Source: Strigamia acuminata (lineage: Eukaryota; Arthropoda; Chilopoda; Geophilomorpha; Linotaeniidae). From it: DNA of 64,000 nt. The stretch covers positions 10,380,427 through 10,444,426 of the forward strand of contig OX442315.1 of assembly GCA_949358305.1 (NCBI GenBank), in the 5' to 3' direction. Within the stretch, counting starts at the first letter, position 1. Every line of letters begins with the position of its first letter. The translations under genes and the position numbers were made by a program. Shown here piece after piece: positions 1 through 9,860 of the stretch. Under the pieces are notes generated by a model. The model did not search any database. It had not been told where the DNA came from and saw nothing but the letters and a program-made list of their open reading frames with translations.

Positions 1-634
1 TTGGAAAAGCAACATTTTTCTTCGTGAAACGCCTCCCGCCTCGTCTGTTCGGCTCGTATCGCGGCTTTGACTCGTGGAGTTTATGCACAGGAGTGGCGGC
101 AGTATTCTGGGCAGCAATAGTCGAAAATTCCTTCGACGACACCTCAGCGGAAGCCGCAAAAGCAACGGCGTCGTCGAAAGTCAGATCAGTTTTCAGGGTT
201 AACGCATGTTGGACTTGCTCGTTTTGCAAGCCACATAAAAAGCGATTTCGCAGCTCGTCCGATTTATTTTCACCAAAGTCGCAATTTTGAGCAAGATCTT
301 GGAGAGCCAACGAGTATTCGGTGACAGTCTCACCTGCCTGGCGATCGCGCCGATGAAATCGACGTATTTCGGCCAAAACGAGCGGCTTCGGGCGGGCGTT
401 CTTCTGCATGAGCGCTACCAATTCGTCGTACTTGAATTCAGCCGGCTTTTTGGGTGCTGTAAGCGACACCAATAACTTCAACGTCGGCATGCCCACGTAC
501 GCGAGCAGCGTGTGAACCTGCTCCAAATCGTCAACTATTTTGTTGCAGGCGAAAATACTCGCCATACGCAAACAATAAAGTTCCCAATCATCACCGGAAT
601 CGTATTCACGAAGCGTGCCTTTCAACGCCGACAT
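1..634 (-). CDS. gag: Gypsy-A gag (3'-truncated by window edge)
   Basis: An open minus-strand frame starts at the ATG at 632-634 and stays open to base 1, about 211 codons. It encodes a Ty3/Gypsy capsid-type Gag. The region around residues 85-140 has the typical retrotransposon gag pattern: GETVTEYSLALQDLAQNCDF, then a DELRNRFLCGL helix. Gag forms the retrotransposon particle in the cytoplasm. The zinc knuckle and pol would lie left of the window. No stop or frameshift is seen in the visible part. Confidence 0.75.
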   Translation of the reverse strand, partial: MSALKGTLREYDSGDDWELYCLRMASIFACNKIVDDLEQVHTLLAYVGMPTLKLLVSLTAPKKPAEFKYDELVALMQKNARPKPLVLAEIRRFHRRDRQAGETVTEYSLALQDLAQNCDFGENKSDELRNRFLCGLQNEQVQHALTLKTDLTFDDAVAFAASAEVSSKEFSTIAAQNTAATPVHKLHESKPRYEPNRRGGRRFTKKNVAFP

Positions 635-818
635 CTTGATGGCAAGGAGGCGGAATACGGCACAAATAACGCGAAAATTCGAAGCACGGAACGACTAGGC
701 CTACTTCGGGGACGGCGTGGTCAGCGACGGTCAAAAACGGCCAAAAAGTTCATCAAACGATCAAAAAAACTCACAAAAAGTAGATACGAAGCAGCATCTG
801 GTTGTGGGTCGTCGATTG

Positions 819-836
819 CGATCCCCCTCGTCGCCA
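819..836 (-). other. Primer-binding site of Gypsy-A (tRNA-Ser-like)
   Basis: Read on the minus strand this begins TGGCGACGAGGGG. The first ten bases are complementary to the CTCGTCGCCA end typical of arthropod serine tRNAs, as in Mag-type Gypsy elements. The match weakens after that, so the assignment is tentative. Confidence 0.5.
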
Positions 837-841
837 ATTAT

Positions 842-1154
842 TGTGTATTTATCGTTGATGTGGTTAGTGGTCAAGAAAGCGACATGTCAGGTAAGTTAAA
901 CTAAAATGACTGATTTATTCTGGAATTACAATATAGGTGGCGCTGCTCTTAAAAGCGCCAAAACATAACGATTGGTCAGGATTGACCGATGGAGTAGGAC
1001 ACTCCAATTTGTCTTACCTCATTTCCTATTCATGTTTATCCCTTGACTTGGTCTGGAGTGGCTCAATTCTGCCACATCAGACTAGTCTAAGTTGAGTAAT
1101 TCTCACTGTTCCCCCTCCTAAATTCCTTCCCATAGCCATGGCTAATACTACACA
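842..1154 (-). repeat. Putative 5' LTR of Gypsy-A
   Basis: About 313 bp, bounded on the plus strand by TGTGTATTT and ACTACACA, which form the inverted ends TGTGTA/TACACA. It lies 5 bp from a primer-binding site. The partner LTR is outside the window, so the outer boundary is inferred from the terminal inverted repeat only. Confidence 0.5.
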
Positions 1155-1195
1155 AGTGCAGCCATGGTCGGTCATTTCTGACTTCTTTTCAAAAA
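1155..1195. other. Flank between Gypsy-A and Gypsy-B
   Basis: Short sequence outside the Gypsy-A LTR. With the TSD at 1196-1199 it would have been contiguous with 28345 onward before Gypsy-B inserted. Nothing else is recognised. Confidence 0.5.
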
Positions 1196-1199
1196 CCCT
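1196..1199. repeat. Target-site duplication CCCT (left) of Gypsy-B
   Basis: CCCT at 1196-1199 matches CCCT at 28341-28344, immediately outside the two LTRs. The 4-bp length is usual for Ty3/Gypsy integrases. Confidence 0.85.
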
Positions 1200-2878
1200 T
1201 GTGACAATGTTCTTTCGGCGCAAATATCTAACAATACTTGGTCGAGAAAAGCTATGTCAAACTACTAAAAGCTCACGAGAACAAGTTTAACAATAAATGA
1301 AAGTGAATTATTGCAACAGTGTAAATAAAATAGAGTCGTGGGTTTTTCTCAAATCATATGACATTTATTTAGTATAACTCCGTTATATAAATAAAATGGC
1401 CTACAAAGATGGCCAGTGATAATACGATTGGTGTCCTTGGCTCCGAAATAGATGGGTCAATACATCGTATTCGCATGGAGAAAAGATGTCATCCATCGTC
1501 GGGCTGACTGGTCTCTGGTTCGGTTCTGTAATGGCGGTATCCGAGGCTGTGCGGTTGACTTATTCCACATTGTCACAATCTCATGTAAATATCTAAGATA
1601 TTTGCATAGAGTATTGCTGTTATGCTGTTTGGATTACGCATACTTTTGTTATCAAGTATGACGTAAATAATTCATCATGTGGGAATTAATGATATTCAGG
1701 CGTCACACATAACTCGATGAGTATATGTCGTGAGCCAAAGGTCATTATGTTGTCATCTGGATTACAACAAGCAAATTTGGTTATCATTTGTTTTGCTGTA
1801 ATGTTTACTTCCGGTTCTGTGTCAATCGAGTTCTTTATCGTGAGTAAAACTTCGTTTTACATCATGATACGATGAAATGATTTATACAACTGAGTTGGCT
1901 AAATCCAAGCTGTAAAAGTACAAATATGAAATCCTACCGGGTCCGAACGGTAAGCGTCATCCATCGCTCAGCCCGGTATCCTCGCGATCACACAGTCGCC
2001 GTCTGCCTCACAGGATTTGGCGGCAAACATCATCCATCGCCCAATCCCGTGGCGTCACCTAGCCTAGCGAGTACTAAATGCCCGTCCAGGCCTGATTCCT
2101 CGCCAGTCCGGATGGTCATGACCACAGGCAAAGATGGAGGTTTCTTCACCCAGGGTCGTACTCACGAAACACAACATTATTCGTGGCTTCAACCTCAATC
2201 AAAGGTTGGTGATGCGCTATCGTTTCGATAGCACCCAAAGATTGTCTTGCAACAATCCGCATTTCACCACAGGTCATGGTAAGCAGCACCATTTAAGGCG
2301 GGGAATGCATATAAATATATATGCGGGCTCAAGTAAGTAAGTGTTCAACAAATATCATGACAAGAGCGTTGTATTTCCGGTTGCAAGGGAATATATGCTC
2401 TTAGAGCATAATGGAATTCCAATGCTCCAATGAGGACATGAGTCCTCGGAATCCCTCCAATCACTGAGTGAGGGGTCGGATTCTGAGACCACTTGCTCAA
2501 TTTAGATGACTTCCAGATGCTAAACAGGAATTGGATACCCAGGACTTAGCTCTCTCCTAGGTCAGGACAGGAACTGGATAGCGGGGACACACTTTGGATT
2601 AAGTCTTTGACTCAATCCACAGGGTGCCCATAATTGGTGCAGGTGCGCAAAGGTGAGTAACCTTTCAACTTGGGTTTATGATATATTCTCTGAATAATGT
2701 CATAAACGGTCCAATAAGCCTCTAACTCAATAAATATACAAGGATATAATGTTAGCTCCACATAAAACTCAGTTTTATGTAGTTTTAGCACTAAAACTTC
2801 TATTCTGGTTAAATCTGCCGCTAAAAGTAGAAAACGCCATCTATCGGTGAATTTAGTCATTATGACGTAACCGTCATA
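1200..2878 (-). repeat. 3' LTR of Gypsy-B
   Basis: 1679 bp, nearly identical to 26664-28340. Plus-strand ends are TGTGAC...GTCATA, an imperfect terminal inverted repeat. Differences from its partner include GGAATTCC versus GGAACTTCC near 2412, and a 3-bp length difference near 2680. Confidence 0.92.
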
Positions 2879-2892
2879 CGTCCCCCTTATCA
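2879..2892 (-). other. Polypurine tract of Gypsy-B
   Basis: The minus strand reads GATAAGGGGGACG immediately upstream of the 3' LTR. This is the expected plus-strand DNA priming site. Confidence 0.75.
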
Positions 2893-3162
2893 ATGGAACT
2901 ACTCTGTAATTCCTGATTGATACAACCTTTATAAATGACTAAATGTCGGTTTAATCGCTTTATAAGTTGTTGGGGTTCCGGCGCGGCTTTCATCTGCGAG
3001 TGTTAAACCCTCCTTTAATTATTTGTAAGAATTATCTTAATAGATACTGCTTTAATTTTTTCTACGAAAAAAGTATAGCCATCACTTTTGGGATGTTCAA
3101 ACAAAAACTAAAATTCTTTATTCTTTCTCAAGAAACAAACACATAATTCTAGAAATTAGAAA

Positions 3163-3166
3163 ACTG
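3163..3166. repeat. Target-site duplication ACTG (left) of Gypsy-C
   Basis: ACTG directly abuts the LTR start and matches 16592-16595. It proves insertion into Gypsy-B sequence. Confidence 0.85.
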
Positions 3167-4208
3167 TGTCACGTCGTAGTCGACTTTTTAACAATGGTTT
3201 CGGAAATTCAAGAATTTCCAGGGATTGTAATAACCAGAAAATTTAGGTTCGCAGGCGCTGCAACTCTTAAAACTTTGCCGGGGGTGGTAGCTAGGTTAAG
3301 ACAGCGTCTATTCGTGAAATCTGTATTTTATGGGTGCAGGATTCAATTCGGGCGCCGTACAAAATGGCGAACGTTGATACTTCGAATTTAAGACCAAAAT
3401 ATCGCTCTTCACTAGGGAAAATGTCGTCATATGCTAGGTGTACTTACGAAGAGTATATTTCTTCTCCTGAACACGCGCAAACGTTGGGTGAACGCGCAAA
3501 CAGGTACCAAACCGCAGACAACGTCGTCGAACCGTCGATAATGAAATGAATACGCAATTGAGACGAGTATAAGTTCAAAATGTCTAGGCTGAGGAGGAAG
3601 TCACAGTCGTGGCATAAAATGTATTGACGAATTAAGACCGTCGAATACGCCGTTTTTCCAGTAATTTGTACGCAAATAATGGGCAAATAATAAATGTTGT
3701 AGTTAGTTAGACTAACATGAGAATTCGGGCTGCATAATGACCGTATGCGTTGAGACGCAACATAAATCGCACTTGGAAATCTTCTAGTTGAGACAGAAGA
3801 TGTTGACTAGTCGAAGGCGAAAATTATTCTCTCTGTCAAAAATGTCTTGACAGAACAGGTCACCTCTGATCACATGTCAAAGGCCAAGTCAATTCCCAAT
3901 GGGGACTGGGCAGAAAACAGGCGACCAGGGGTGAAATATGCAAATTTAGAGCGCGATTATATCAACTTATTGCAGAATTCTCATGAATTGTCTGGATGGG
4001 GTGATTAAAACCAGGCCAAATTAAAGATAAATATCAAAAATAAGGAAAATAATACAAAATAAAATAATAAATTTAGATTTGGAAAAAATAAAATAATTTA
4101 AAGAAACTAGAGCAATTTTTCAATAAAATTAGGGGAAAATTAAAGGAAAGGCGCAAAATGCGCTTAAAATTTCGAAAATTATTACTGTCTAAAGTCAGGA
4201 CCGTGACA
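3167..4208 (-). repeat. 3' LTR of Gypsy-C
   Basis: 1042 bp. Perfect 7-bp terminal inverted repeats TGTCACG/CGTGACA. Near-identical partner at 15550-16591, with single-base differences such as AGGTGTAC versus AGGCGTAC. Confidence 0.93.
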
Positions 4209-4222
4209 TTCCCCCCCACCTA
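4209..4222 (-). other. Polypurine tract of Gypsy-C
   Basis: The minus strand reads AGGTGGGGGGGAA immediately before the 3' LTR. Confidence 0.8.
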
Positions 4223-5167
4223 GATGTTTATTATATGGTTTTTATATAATCAACATCTAAATGGAGTTAACAAACATGATTGATAAAAATTTGAACATAT
4301 AAATAAATAAAAATAATGAATCAATAACATTAATCTCATAATAAACACATAACACAGGTAGGGATTTATTTGGACAGACGCAACAGGCGCACAACTTGGC
4401 GCAATTACAGACAAAAACAAACAAACACAAACAAATGGGTTTAGGAGAGGAATATTGTAAAAAATCGTTTGATTAAAAATTAACAAAATCAATAGACGTT
4501 TAGGCGCTAATTACGACTAAATTCTAAATAAAATAATAAAATTTGTTAAATTATTTGATAACACTTGAAATTAACAATGGTATTTTTGTTATGACTAGGA
4601 AATAAAATAATTTAAGATTAATTAACAATGCCTATGGGTGGCAAAATTTCTATAAAAATGTAAATTATTAGCAAATAAAAATATTGATTAGGCGCTGATT
4701 TGGCGTCAATTATCACAATATAAAGATAGCAAAATTTCAATGATCACAAATGATTAATAAAAATGATTAGCAAAAAATGATTAGTAAAATATAAATATCA
4801 AAAAATAAAAAGTTCGCAAACGAATATTATCTTCTTTCGTAGGCGTTTGAGTTTTCACGGAACTTTACGTAAAAAATCTTCATCGAGGCGCATAACAATC
4901 ACATTTCAAACAATTATAACACTTATCGTTTGTATCACAATTATCACAATAAAGTCCACACACACAACAGTTCGTATATGGGTTTTTAGGAAGGCGCAAA
5001 GTCACTGTAGGTTTTTGAAGTCAATCTATGAGTTTTATTTTTTTTTTAAATGCAGACGCGCCTTGACCGTCCATCGCATAATAGACCAGTCTAAGCGCTG
5101 TTTTTACGAGGATCACTCTCACCTGTTGTTTAGAAGTCGCGTAACACTTTTGGCTAACTCTGTTCAC
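4223..5167 (-). other. 3' non-coding region of Gypsy-C
   Basis: 945 bp of AT-rich DNA between the third-ORF stop and the polypurine tract. Short frames here show no family resemblance. Confidence 0.55.
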
Positions 5168-7897
5168 TCAGTACAGGAAATCTCCAACATAATATTTTTT
5201 AATGAGGGACAACAATTTTTCGCCCGCGCTGTGGTCAAGTTGTAAGTCCGAAAAGATGATCGTTTCGAAAAGGCGCGTCAGAATACTCCAATCCACGACC
5301 AATTCGATTTTAGGCTCCCATGGCAATGAGTAGAAAATATCATCAATCGGGATAATCTCCTCCATTATTGCTAACGCGCAAGTTGGCTCCACGAGACGTT
5401 TCTCCTTAGGCTTCGGCTCGACCGGTTCGCGCAAACTCTCACGTGTGACAACCTCGCCTGGATCGTCGTCCTTTTCCTTTGGTGGTGTCAAAATCATTTT
5501 TGGCATCCTCGACATCAATGGCGATCGACGTCCAGCCCGTCCAACTCCAGGAAGTCTGAAAGGCTCGTCGACCTGAATTACTTCAATTTTGTTATGCTCT
5601 TGCGCCGCCAGGAATGCTTTGTGGTTCTCTTCGTCGCCCGTTGACTCGCGAAGCGACTCGACATCCGACATCGAATAATCCACATCCGATGACAACTCCG
5701 AGGCGAGTATTCCTGTGTCCGCCACAATCACGGGGTCGTATCGGAATGAATATTTGGTTCGGGGATCTGCTAATTTCGGATTTTCGGCAATTGCGTCCTC
5801 AAATTGTTGCACCAATTTTTCAGGCGCCAACTCGATGAGAATCTTTTCTGAAAAGTTCTTAATTTCATCCTCCGTCATGATCAACTCTGGATCCAGTGGT
5901 GGTTTGGCGGGCGCATTTCTCTCGTCCTCCAGTCGCTGGGCCTCCCTGAGCGCGTCGGCCTCACGAAATCGTTTAACGGCGTCGCGACGACTCTGATGCA
6001 TTTGGGTGATGATCTCTTTTAAATTAAAGTGCACGGCGTGCACAATGAGGTGATGCACCGCGTGTTCGTCTCCGGTACAGTCCTTTGTCATTTTCGCTTC
6101 AATTTCCTTCGCGATGTTCCCGAGGCGTCCGAAAATCGTTCCGACGACCGTCTTGAAGTCCGAGGCGCTGACGTTGAAATCCAAATTAATCGACATCTTA
6201 AAAAGTTCGCTCCATCCTTCCGATCTCAGGTTGATTCGTCCTTGACCTCTGTTTTCCATAGGGTACAGTATCTCGAGCTCGTGGCGCCGGAATATTTCGG
6301 ACATCTGAGTGAAAATACGGTCTGGGCGCATCGTACATCCATTTCGGTCGAATCCCTGGAGATAACGTGGCTTTAGAGATGCGCATCCTTCAGACGACGT
6401 TGATCCGTTTGAGACCGCTGAAATGGCCTTAGCAATTGGATTAGAAATCTTGCTTTCCAATTTCTTGACGTCGTGGATCTTTGCGCACTCCTCCGCATCT
6501 CTCGCAATTTCGGCAGCGATATTCGCGATGGACGAAGACGGTGTGAAATTCAACAACGCCTTAATATCTTGGTCAACCTGTGGGGAAAAATCAGCTTTAA
6601 TTAGTTTTTTGTTAAAATCAGCAATTGTGTCCATTTGTGTGTTTGAAGTTGCAATTTTGGAGTACGTAATCGGCACCGATGTCGCAGCAACTGAAGTCAT
6701 CATCTTGGGCGTCACATTAGATTGGGTCACAGTAGTGGTATCGACAGATTGAGCAGCTTGGCTTGACTCGGACGTCTCAATCGAAGACGATTTGTTCTTC
6801 ACGACATAAAAGTAAGGAATGATGATTGGCGCAGCAGTGGTCACCGTAGTAACGTTGGTTGACTTCGCCTCCGCTGCCGTCACACTCGATTCCGTTTTGA
6901 TAATCGGGGTCGACATCGTGTTGATATTGCTAATTTTTTCTCTTTCTCTTCTATTTTCTTCATTTTTTACTACCTTTTTAGCCACTTGGTCGTGCAACGA
7001 AAGTTCTTTAGTCGATTCGATGACAGGCAAGGCAATAGGCGCTCCACCAACCGCTCCGTTTTCCTCGACGATGACTGAAGAGACGTCCAATGCTGGTCCG
7101 GATCGTCCCGTCACAAAGTGAGTGTCTCGATTCGCCTCCGCTCCAATCCTTTTCGTCACTTTCTGCGTGTACTCCTTCAAACGATGCGTGCTTCGCTCCT
7201 CGTACGTATGTCGTGGGCGCAGGTTTGAATGTTGAAATGGCAAATCGGCCGCAACTCTCTCCGGCTCCGAATACGCTTTTTTCGCATCCGCGATTACATT
7301 GGGCGCTGTCAAACACAGTTCTATACCCGATTCCACATCGTAGGTCTTTCCTTCAGGCGTCACAAATTGGTCCGGAAGTTCGGCAGGCTGTTCACCAGCT
7401 ATTATGTATGCTCCTTCCGGATATTTCCAAGTCAACGGCCGGATTCCCTTCTCTCTTGCCAATTGCTTTATGCGTGCCAAATATGACGCGTGCGCATGAC
7501 GAAAACGAGCGATGGCGTTTGCACTGCCGAATGGAATCCTTGGCGGCGGAAAATCCACTCCAGCCAACGAAGTTTTATCTATCGATTCATAACCAAGTAC
7601 ATACGCAAACATGAGACGCATCCATTTCCTAAATTTGCAACGGCGCAAATCACCGCCGCCCCGACACGCTCGGCATTCTCGTGGCGCCCGCAGTTGGTAT
7701 ATTTCAAATCCTGTTCCGCTACAAACTGGACACAGTTCATAGTTTGGAAAACTCTGATCGTTCGGGTGGTCAGGATGAAAGCGTGGCACCAGTCCTTCGC
7801 CCGAAGCTTCGATTGGTGGCATCGGCAGGTACTTTGGATAGCCTTTTTGGGTTGGTTTTGGAATCGTAATCGTTACTTTTGGATCGTAGGAAGCCAT
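5168..7897 (-). CDS. Gypsy-C third ORF: 909-residue CxxCxGTG protein in the env position
   Basis: An uninterrupted ORF from the ATG at 7897. It opens with DPKVTITIPKPTQ, then a zinc-finger-like CPVCSGTG...CRACRGGG with a basic follow-up (residues about 57-95). A Ser/Thr/Val-rich middle (about 330-470) follows, then a conserved domain around 560-680 (LYPMENRGQGRINL, GWSELFKMSINLDF) and a charged helix. The C-terminal part has LPGVGRAGRR near 775. No signal peptide or transmembrane segment is seen, so a classic Env is unlikely. The N-terminal layout is shared with the Gypsy-B third ORF. The conserved C-terminal domain recurs fused to a protease in the gene at 60652-63018. Function unknown. Confidence 0.8.
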   Translation of the reverse strand: MASYDPKVTITIPKPTQKGYPKYLPMPPIEASGEGLVPRFHPDHPNDQSFPNYELCPVCSGTGFEIYQLRAPRECRACRGGGDLRRCKFRKWMRLMFAYVLGYESIDKTSLAGVDFPPPRIPFGSANAIARFRHAHASYLARIKQLAREKGIRPLTWKYPEGAYIIAGEQPAELPDQFVTPEGKTYDVESGIELCLTAPNVIADAKKAYSEPERVAADLPFQHSNLRPRHTYEERSTHRLKEYTQKVTKRIGAEANRDTHFVTGRSGPALDVSSVIVEENGAVGGAPIALPVIESTKELSLHDQVAKKVVKNEENRREREKISNINTMSTPIIKTESSVTAAEAKSTNVTTVTTAAPIIIPYFYVVKNKSSSIETSESSQAAQSVDTTTVTQSNVTPKMMTSVAATSVPITYSKIATSNTQMDTIADFNKKLIKADFSPQVDQDIKALLNFTPSSSIANIAAEIARDAEECAKIHDVKKLESKISNPIAKAISAVSNGSTSSEGCASLKPRYLQGFDRNGCTMRPDRIFTQMSEIFRRHELEILYPMENRGQGRINLRSEGWSELFKMSINLDFNVSASDFKTVVGTIFGRLGNIAKEIEAKMTKDCTGDEHAVHHLIVHAVHFNLKEIITQMHQSRRDAVKRFREADALREAQRLEDERNAPAKPPLDPELIMTEDEIKNFSEKILIELAPEKLVQQFEDAIAENPKLADPRTKYSFRYDPVIVADTGILASELSSDVDYSMSDVESLRESTGDEENHKAFLAAQEHNKIEVIQVDEPFRLPGVGRAGRRSPLMSRMPKMILTPPKEKDDDPGEVVTRESLREPVEPKPKEKRLVEPTCALAIMEEIIPIDDIFYSLPWEPKIELVVDWSILTRLFETIIFSDLQLDHSAGEKLLSLIKKYYVGDFLY

Positions 7898-7919
7898 AAT
7901 AAATTATCGTAAAGTGAAA

Positions 7920-8000
7920 CTAAAAGAAATGGAAATTAAAGTTATTTTTAACAAAAATATTCAATTAAAAATGAATTGTTGTGAGATAGAAAGTACTTAC
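7920..8000 (-). other. Predicted intron in the 5' UTR of the Gypsy-C third ORF
   Basis: The minus strand reads CACCC then GTAAGT at 8000, and ends CATTTCTTTTAG at 7920, 81 bp. It lies 22 bp upstream of the third-ORF ATG. Strong consensus sites on both sides suggest a spliced subgenomic mRNA, matching the spliced third ORFs of Gypsy-B and Gypsy-D. Confidence 0.55.
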
Positions 8001-8417
8001 GGGTGATAGACGCACAATTTCTAACAATATTTATCCAAATTGGGTGATTGTTAAGTTTTTTGAGGCGCGACTATTCAGACGCAAATAAAAATGTGGCTAA
8101 GTCGTGCCCTCACATGTCTTTAATACACGCGGTCTCGCTACGGGGTCGCCTCGTCATAAAATATGACACGGACCTCTCGCGTGAACGAGATTTAATCACG
8201 CACTTCGAAGAAGCATGAGTTTGGACTTAGTAGATTTTTGTATCATCATTTTAAATTGATGAATTTCAAATTCCTAAACTAATCTTTACTTATTATTTTC
8301 AGCGTCTATCCTCCGTAAATATTTGGTTTAAAGCAGGGAAAATTATAAACACAGGAAGGAAAGAAGGTTGGGTAAAGTAAAGAAAGAAATAAAATTATAA
8401 AATGAAAAGAAATTAAG
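8001..8417 (-). other. Inter-ORF region of Gypsy-C
   Basis: About 417 bp between the integrase tail and the intron upstream of the third ORF. AT-rich, no ORF. It would hold the leader or promoter of the third-ORF RNA. Confidence 0.45.
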
Positions 8418-8645
8418 TTATTTTATCGAAAATGAAGCGATGATGGTTTCAATTTCCGATGTAAACGCAGCAACATGTTTTTCGATCATTGTTGCGTCTG
8501 TTTGGTCTAGATCATCATCATTATTGAACCAATGGCGCAATTCTACGACGTTATACGGCAGCATTCGACGACCATCCTTGTCCATAAGAATGACAGTGTT
8601 GGGTCCAGTTAATTTATGGATTACGTAAACGCCTTCTGTCCTCTG
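8418..8645 (-). pseudogene. Gypsy-C integrase C-terminal tail after an in-frame TGA
   Basis: Same frame as the integrase, open from 8645 to a TAA at 8418. It includes GVYVIHKLTGPNTVILMD, the usual small beta-barrel-like integrase tail, then an acidic segment. A single nonsense codon at 8646-8648 separates it from the integrase. Confidence 0.7.
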
Positions 8646-9860
8646 TCAAAGTCCTGCAGCAAACTGTCGGTCCGCTGATGGTAATTGTCGATTTTTAATA
8701 GACACAAAATCGCCTGGTTTGAAATCGTGTGGTCTTCTTTTTCGATCGAACCAACGTTTATGTCTAATTTGAGCTTTTTGTAAATTTGCAGTGGCATTAT
8801 TTCGCAATTCTCTCATCAATTCATGCGTCTCTCGCGCTCGTGCTGGCGGCAGCGGCTGTCCATCGTCGGTGTCCGAATCGAAATCACCTGGATAACGCGC
8901 CTCTTGTCCCGTCACCATTTGATAAGGAGAATATTGAAGCAAAGCCTGATATGCTGAGTTGATTGCTAGCACAAAATATCCAATGTGAACGTCCCAGCGC
9001 ACATGCTCTTCAATATAAGCTAAAATGCAGTTTTTTAATGCTTGGTTTAATCTTTCGGCTAAGTTCCCCTGTGGATGATAAACAGCCGTGTAGCGATTGA
9101 TGGCGCCAAAACTCTGACATGCAGCCTGGAATTCCATTGATCGGAAAGCTGGCGCATTATCACTGATGATAACTTTTGGAAATGCCCATCGCTGAATAAA
9201 TCCTTGCAATTGTTTGATTGTTGTTTTCCAGTCAGATGTCTCGGTCAATCTCACATCCAACCATCGACTGGCGGCATCCACAATTACTAATGCGTAACAA
9301 TGTCCTCCAATCGATCGGGGCTTTTTACCATAATAATCGATGTAAATTGTGTGAAACAAATGTCGTGGTTTGGCCATAATCATTGGTCCATATGGAAGGC
9401 GATTTAACGGCTTAGCTCGTTGACATGGTTCACATTTTTGAATCCAAAGCAAAACGTCTTCCTTCATTTTTGGCCAATAAACTCGGGCCCGGAGTCGATG
9501 AAGTGTTTTTTCAACTCCTAAATGTCCGCAGCTCGGCGGGTAATGCAGAGCTTTGAAATATTGTTCGCGTAACATTAGGGGCAAATAGATTTGTCTTCTA
9601 CGGCGAATTTTATTTATGTCGATCGGTGGATAACGACACAACATTCCCTTATAAATAGCAAAATCTACGGCACGATACCTGATACGCGCTGCTTGCACTT
9701 GGTCGTTGGGCAAATGTCCTTGATCAAGATATTCGATTAATTCGGCGCTCCACGTGTCTTCGTGTTGTCGACGAATTATTTCGTTAATACCGTACTGCCT
9801 CGATTTAACGCCGGGGCGTTTATTCATTTTTTCTAGTTGACCCCCCCGGCGTTCATTCAA
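8646..9860 (-). CDS. pol: Gypsy-C integrase part of Pol, separated from RT by the MITE
   Basis: 404 codons. The first 20 or so are MITE-derived, so the apparent start is an artefact. An H2C2 zinc domain (CGHLGVEKT...CEPCQRAK, about 110-150) precedes the integrase core with YIDYYGK, IISDNAPAF and NLAERLNQ, the D, D and E residues, with 34 residues between the last two. The C-terminal domain (GDFVSIKN) ends at an in-frame TGA (8646-8648). The homologous tail continues in the same frame to 8418. The catalytic triad is intact but the protein cannot be made as one Gag-Pol. Confidence 0.88.
   Translation of the reverse strand: MNERRGGQLEKMNKRPGVKSRQYGINEIIRRQHEDTWSAELIEYLDQGHLPNDQVQAARIRYRAVDFAIYKGMLCRYPPIDINKIRRRRQIYLPLMLREQYFKALHYPPSCGHLGVEKTLHRLRARVYWPKMKEDVLLWIQKCEPCQRAKPLNRLPYGPMIMAKPRHLFHTIYIDYYGKKPRSIGGHCYALVIVDAASRWLDVRLTETSDWKTTIKQLQGFIQRWAFPKVIISDNAPAFRSMEFQAACQSFGAINRYTAVYHPQGNLAERLNQALKNCILAYIEEHVRWDVHIGYFVLAINSAYQALLQYSPYQMVTGQEARYPGDFDSDTDDGQPLPPARARETHELMRELRNNATANLQKAQIRHKRWFDRKRRPHDFKPGDFVSIKNRQLPSADRQFAAGL

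Larger units (their letters stand above)
1..1154 (-). mobile_element. Gypsy-A: 5' end of a Ty3/Gypsy element, cut by the window edge
   Basis: Seen: a minus-strand LTR candidate (842-1154), a TGG-starting primer site (819-836), a leader, and a gag ORF that runs off the left edge. The order LTR, PBS, gag is that of a Ty3/Gypsy element read on the minus strand. The serine-tRNA-like primer site and the gag style resemble Mag-type elements (inference). Gypsy-B inserted about 45 bp outside its LTR. Only the 5' part lies in the window, so intactness cannot be judged. Confidence 0.7.

Noticed and set aside
1926-2340. Short open frames repeated in 1452-2340 and 26916-27804
   Set aside because: They lie within the Gypsy-B LTRs and are duplicated only because the LTRs are. 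No coding signature.
1200-2878. Reading the 1.68-kb repeat as a separate element or segmental duplication
   Set aside because: The TSD, primer site and polypurine tract show that the two copies are the LTRs of one element.
3334-3686. Short open frames in the Gypsy-C LTRs (also 15717-16069)
   Set aside because: LTR sequence duplicated by the element structure. No protein family recognised.
5168-7897. Third ORFs as retroviral envelope genes
   Set aside because: No signal peptide, furin-like site, fusion peptide or membrane anchor. The CxxCxGTG motif is not an Env feature.
5614-7912. Plus-strand frames opposite the Gypsy-C third ORF
   Set aside because: Antisense shadows. The minus strand carries the 909-codon frame with recognisable motifs.
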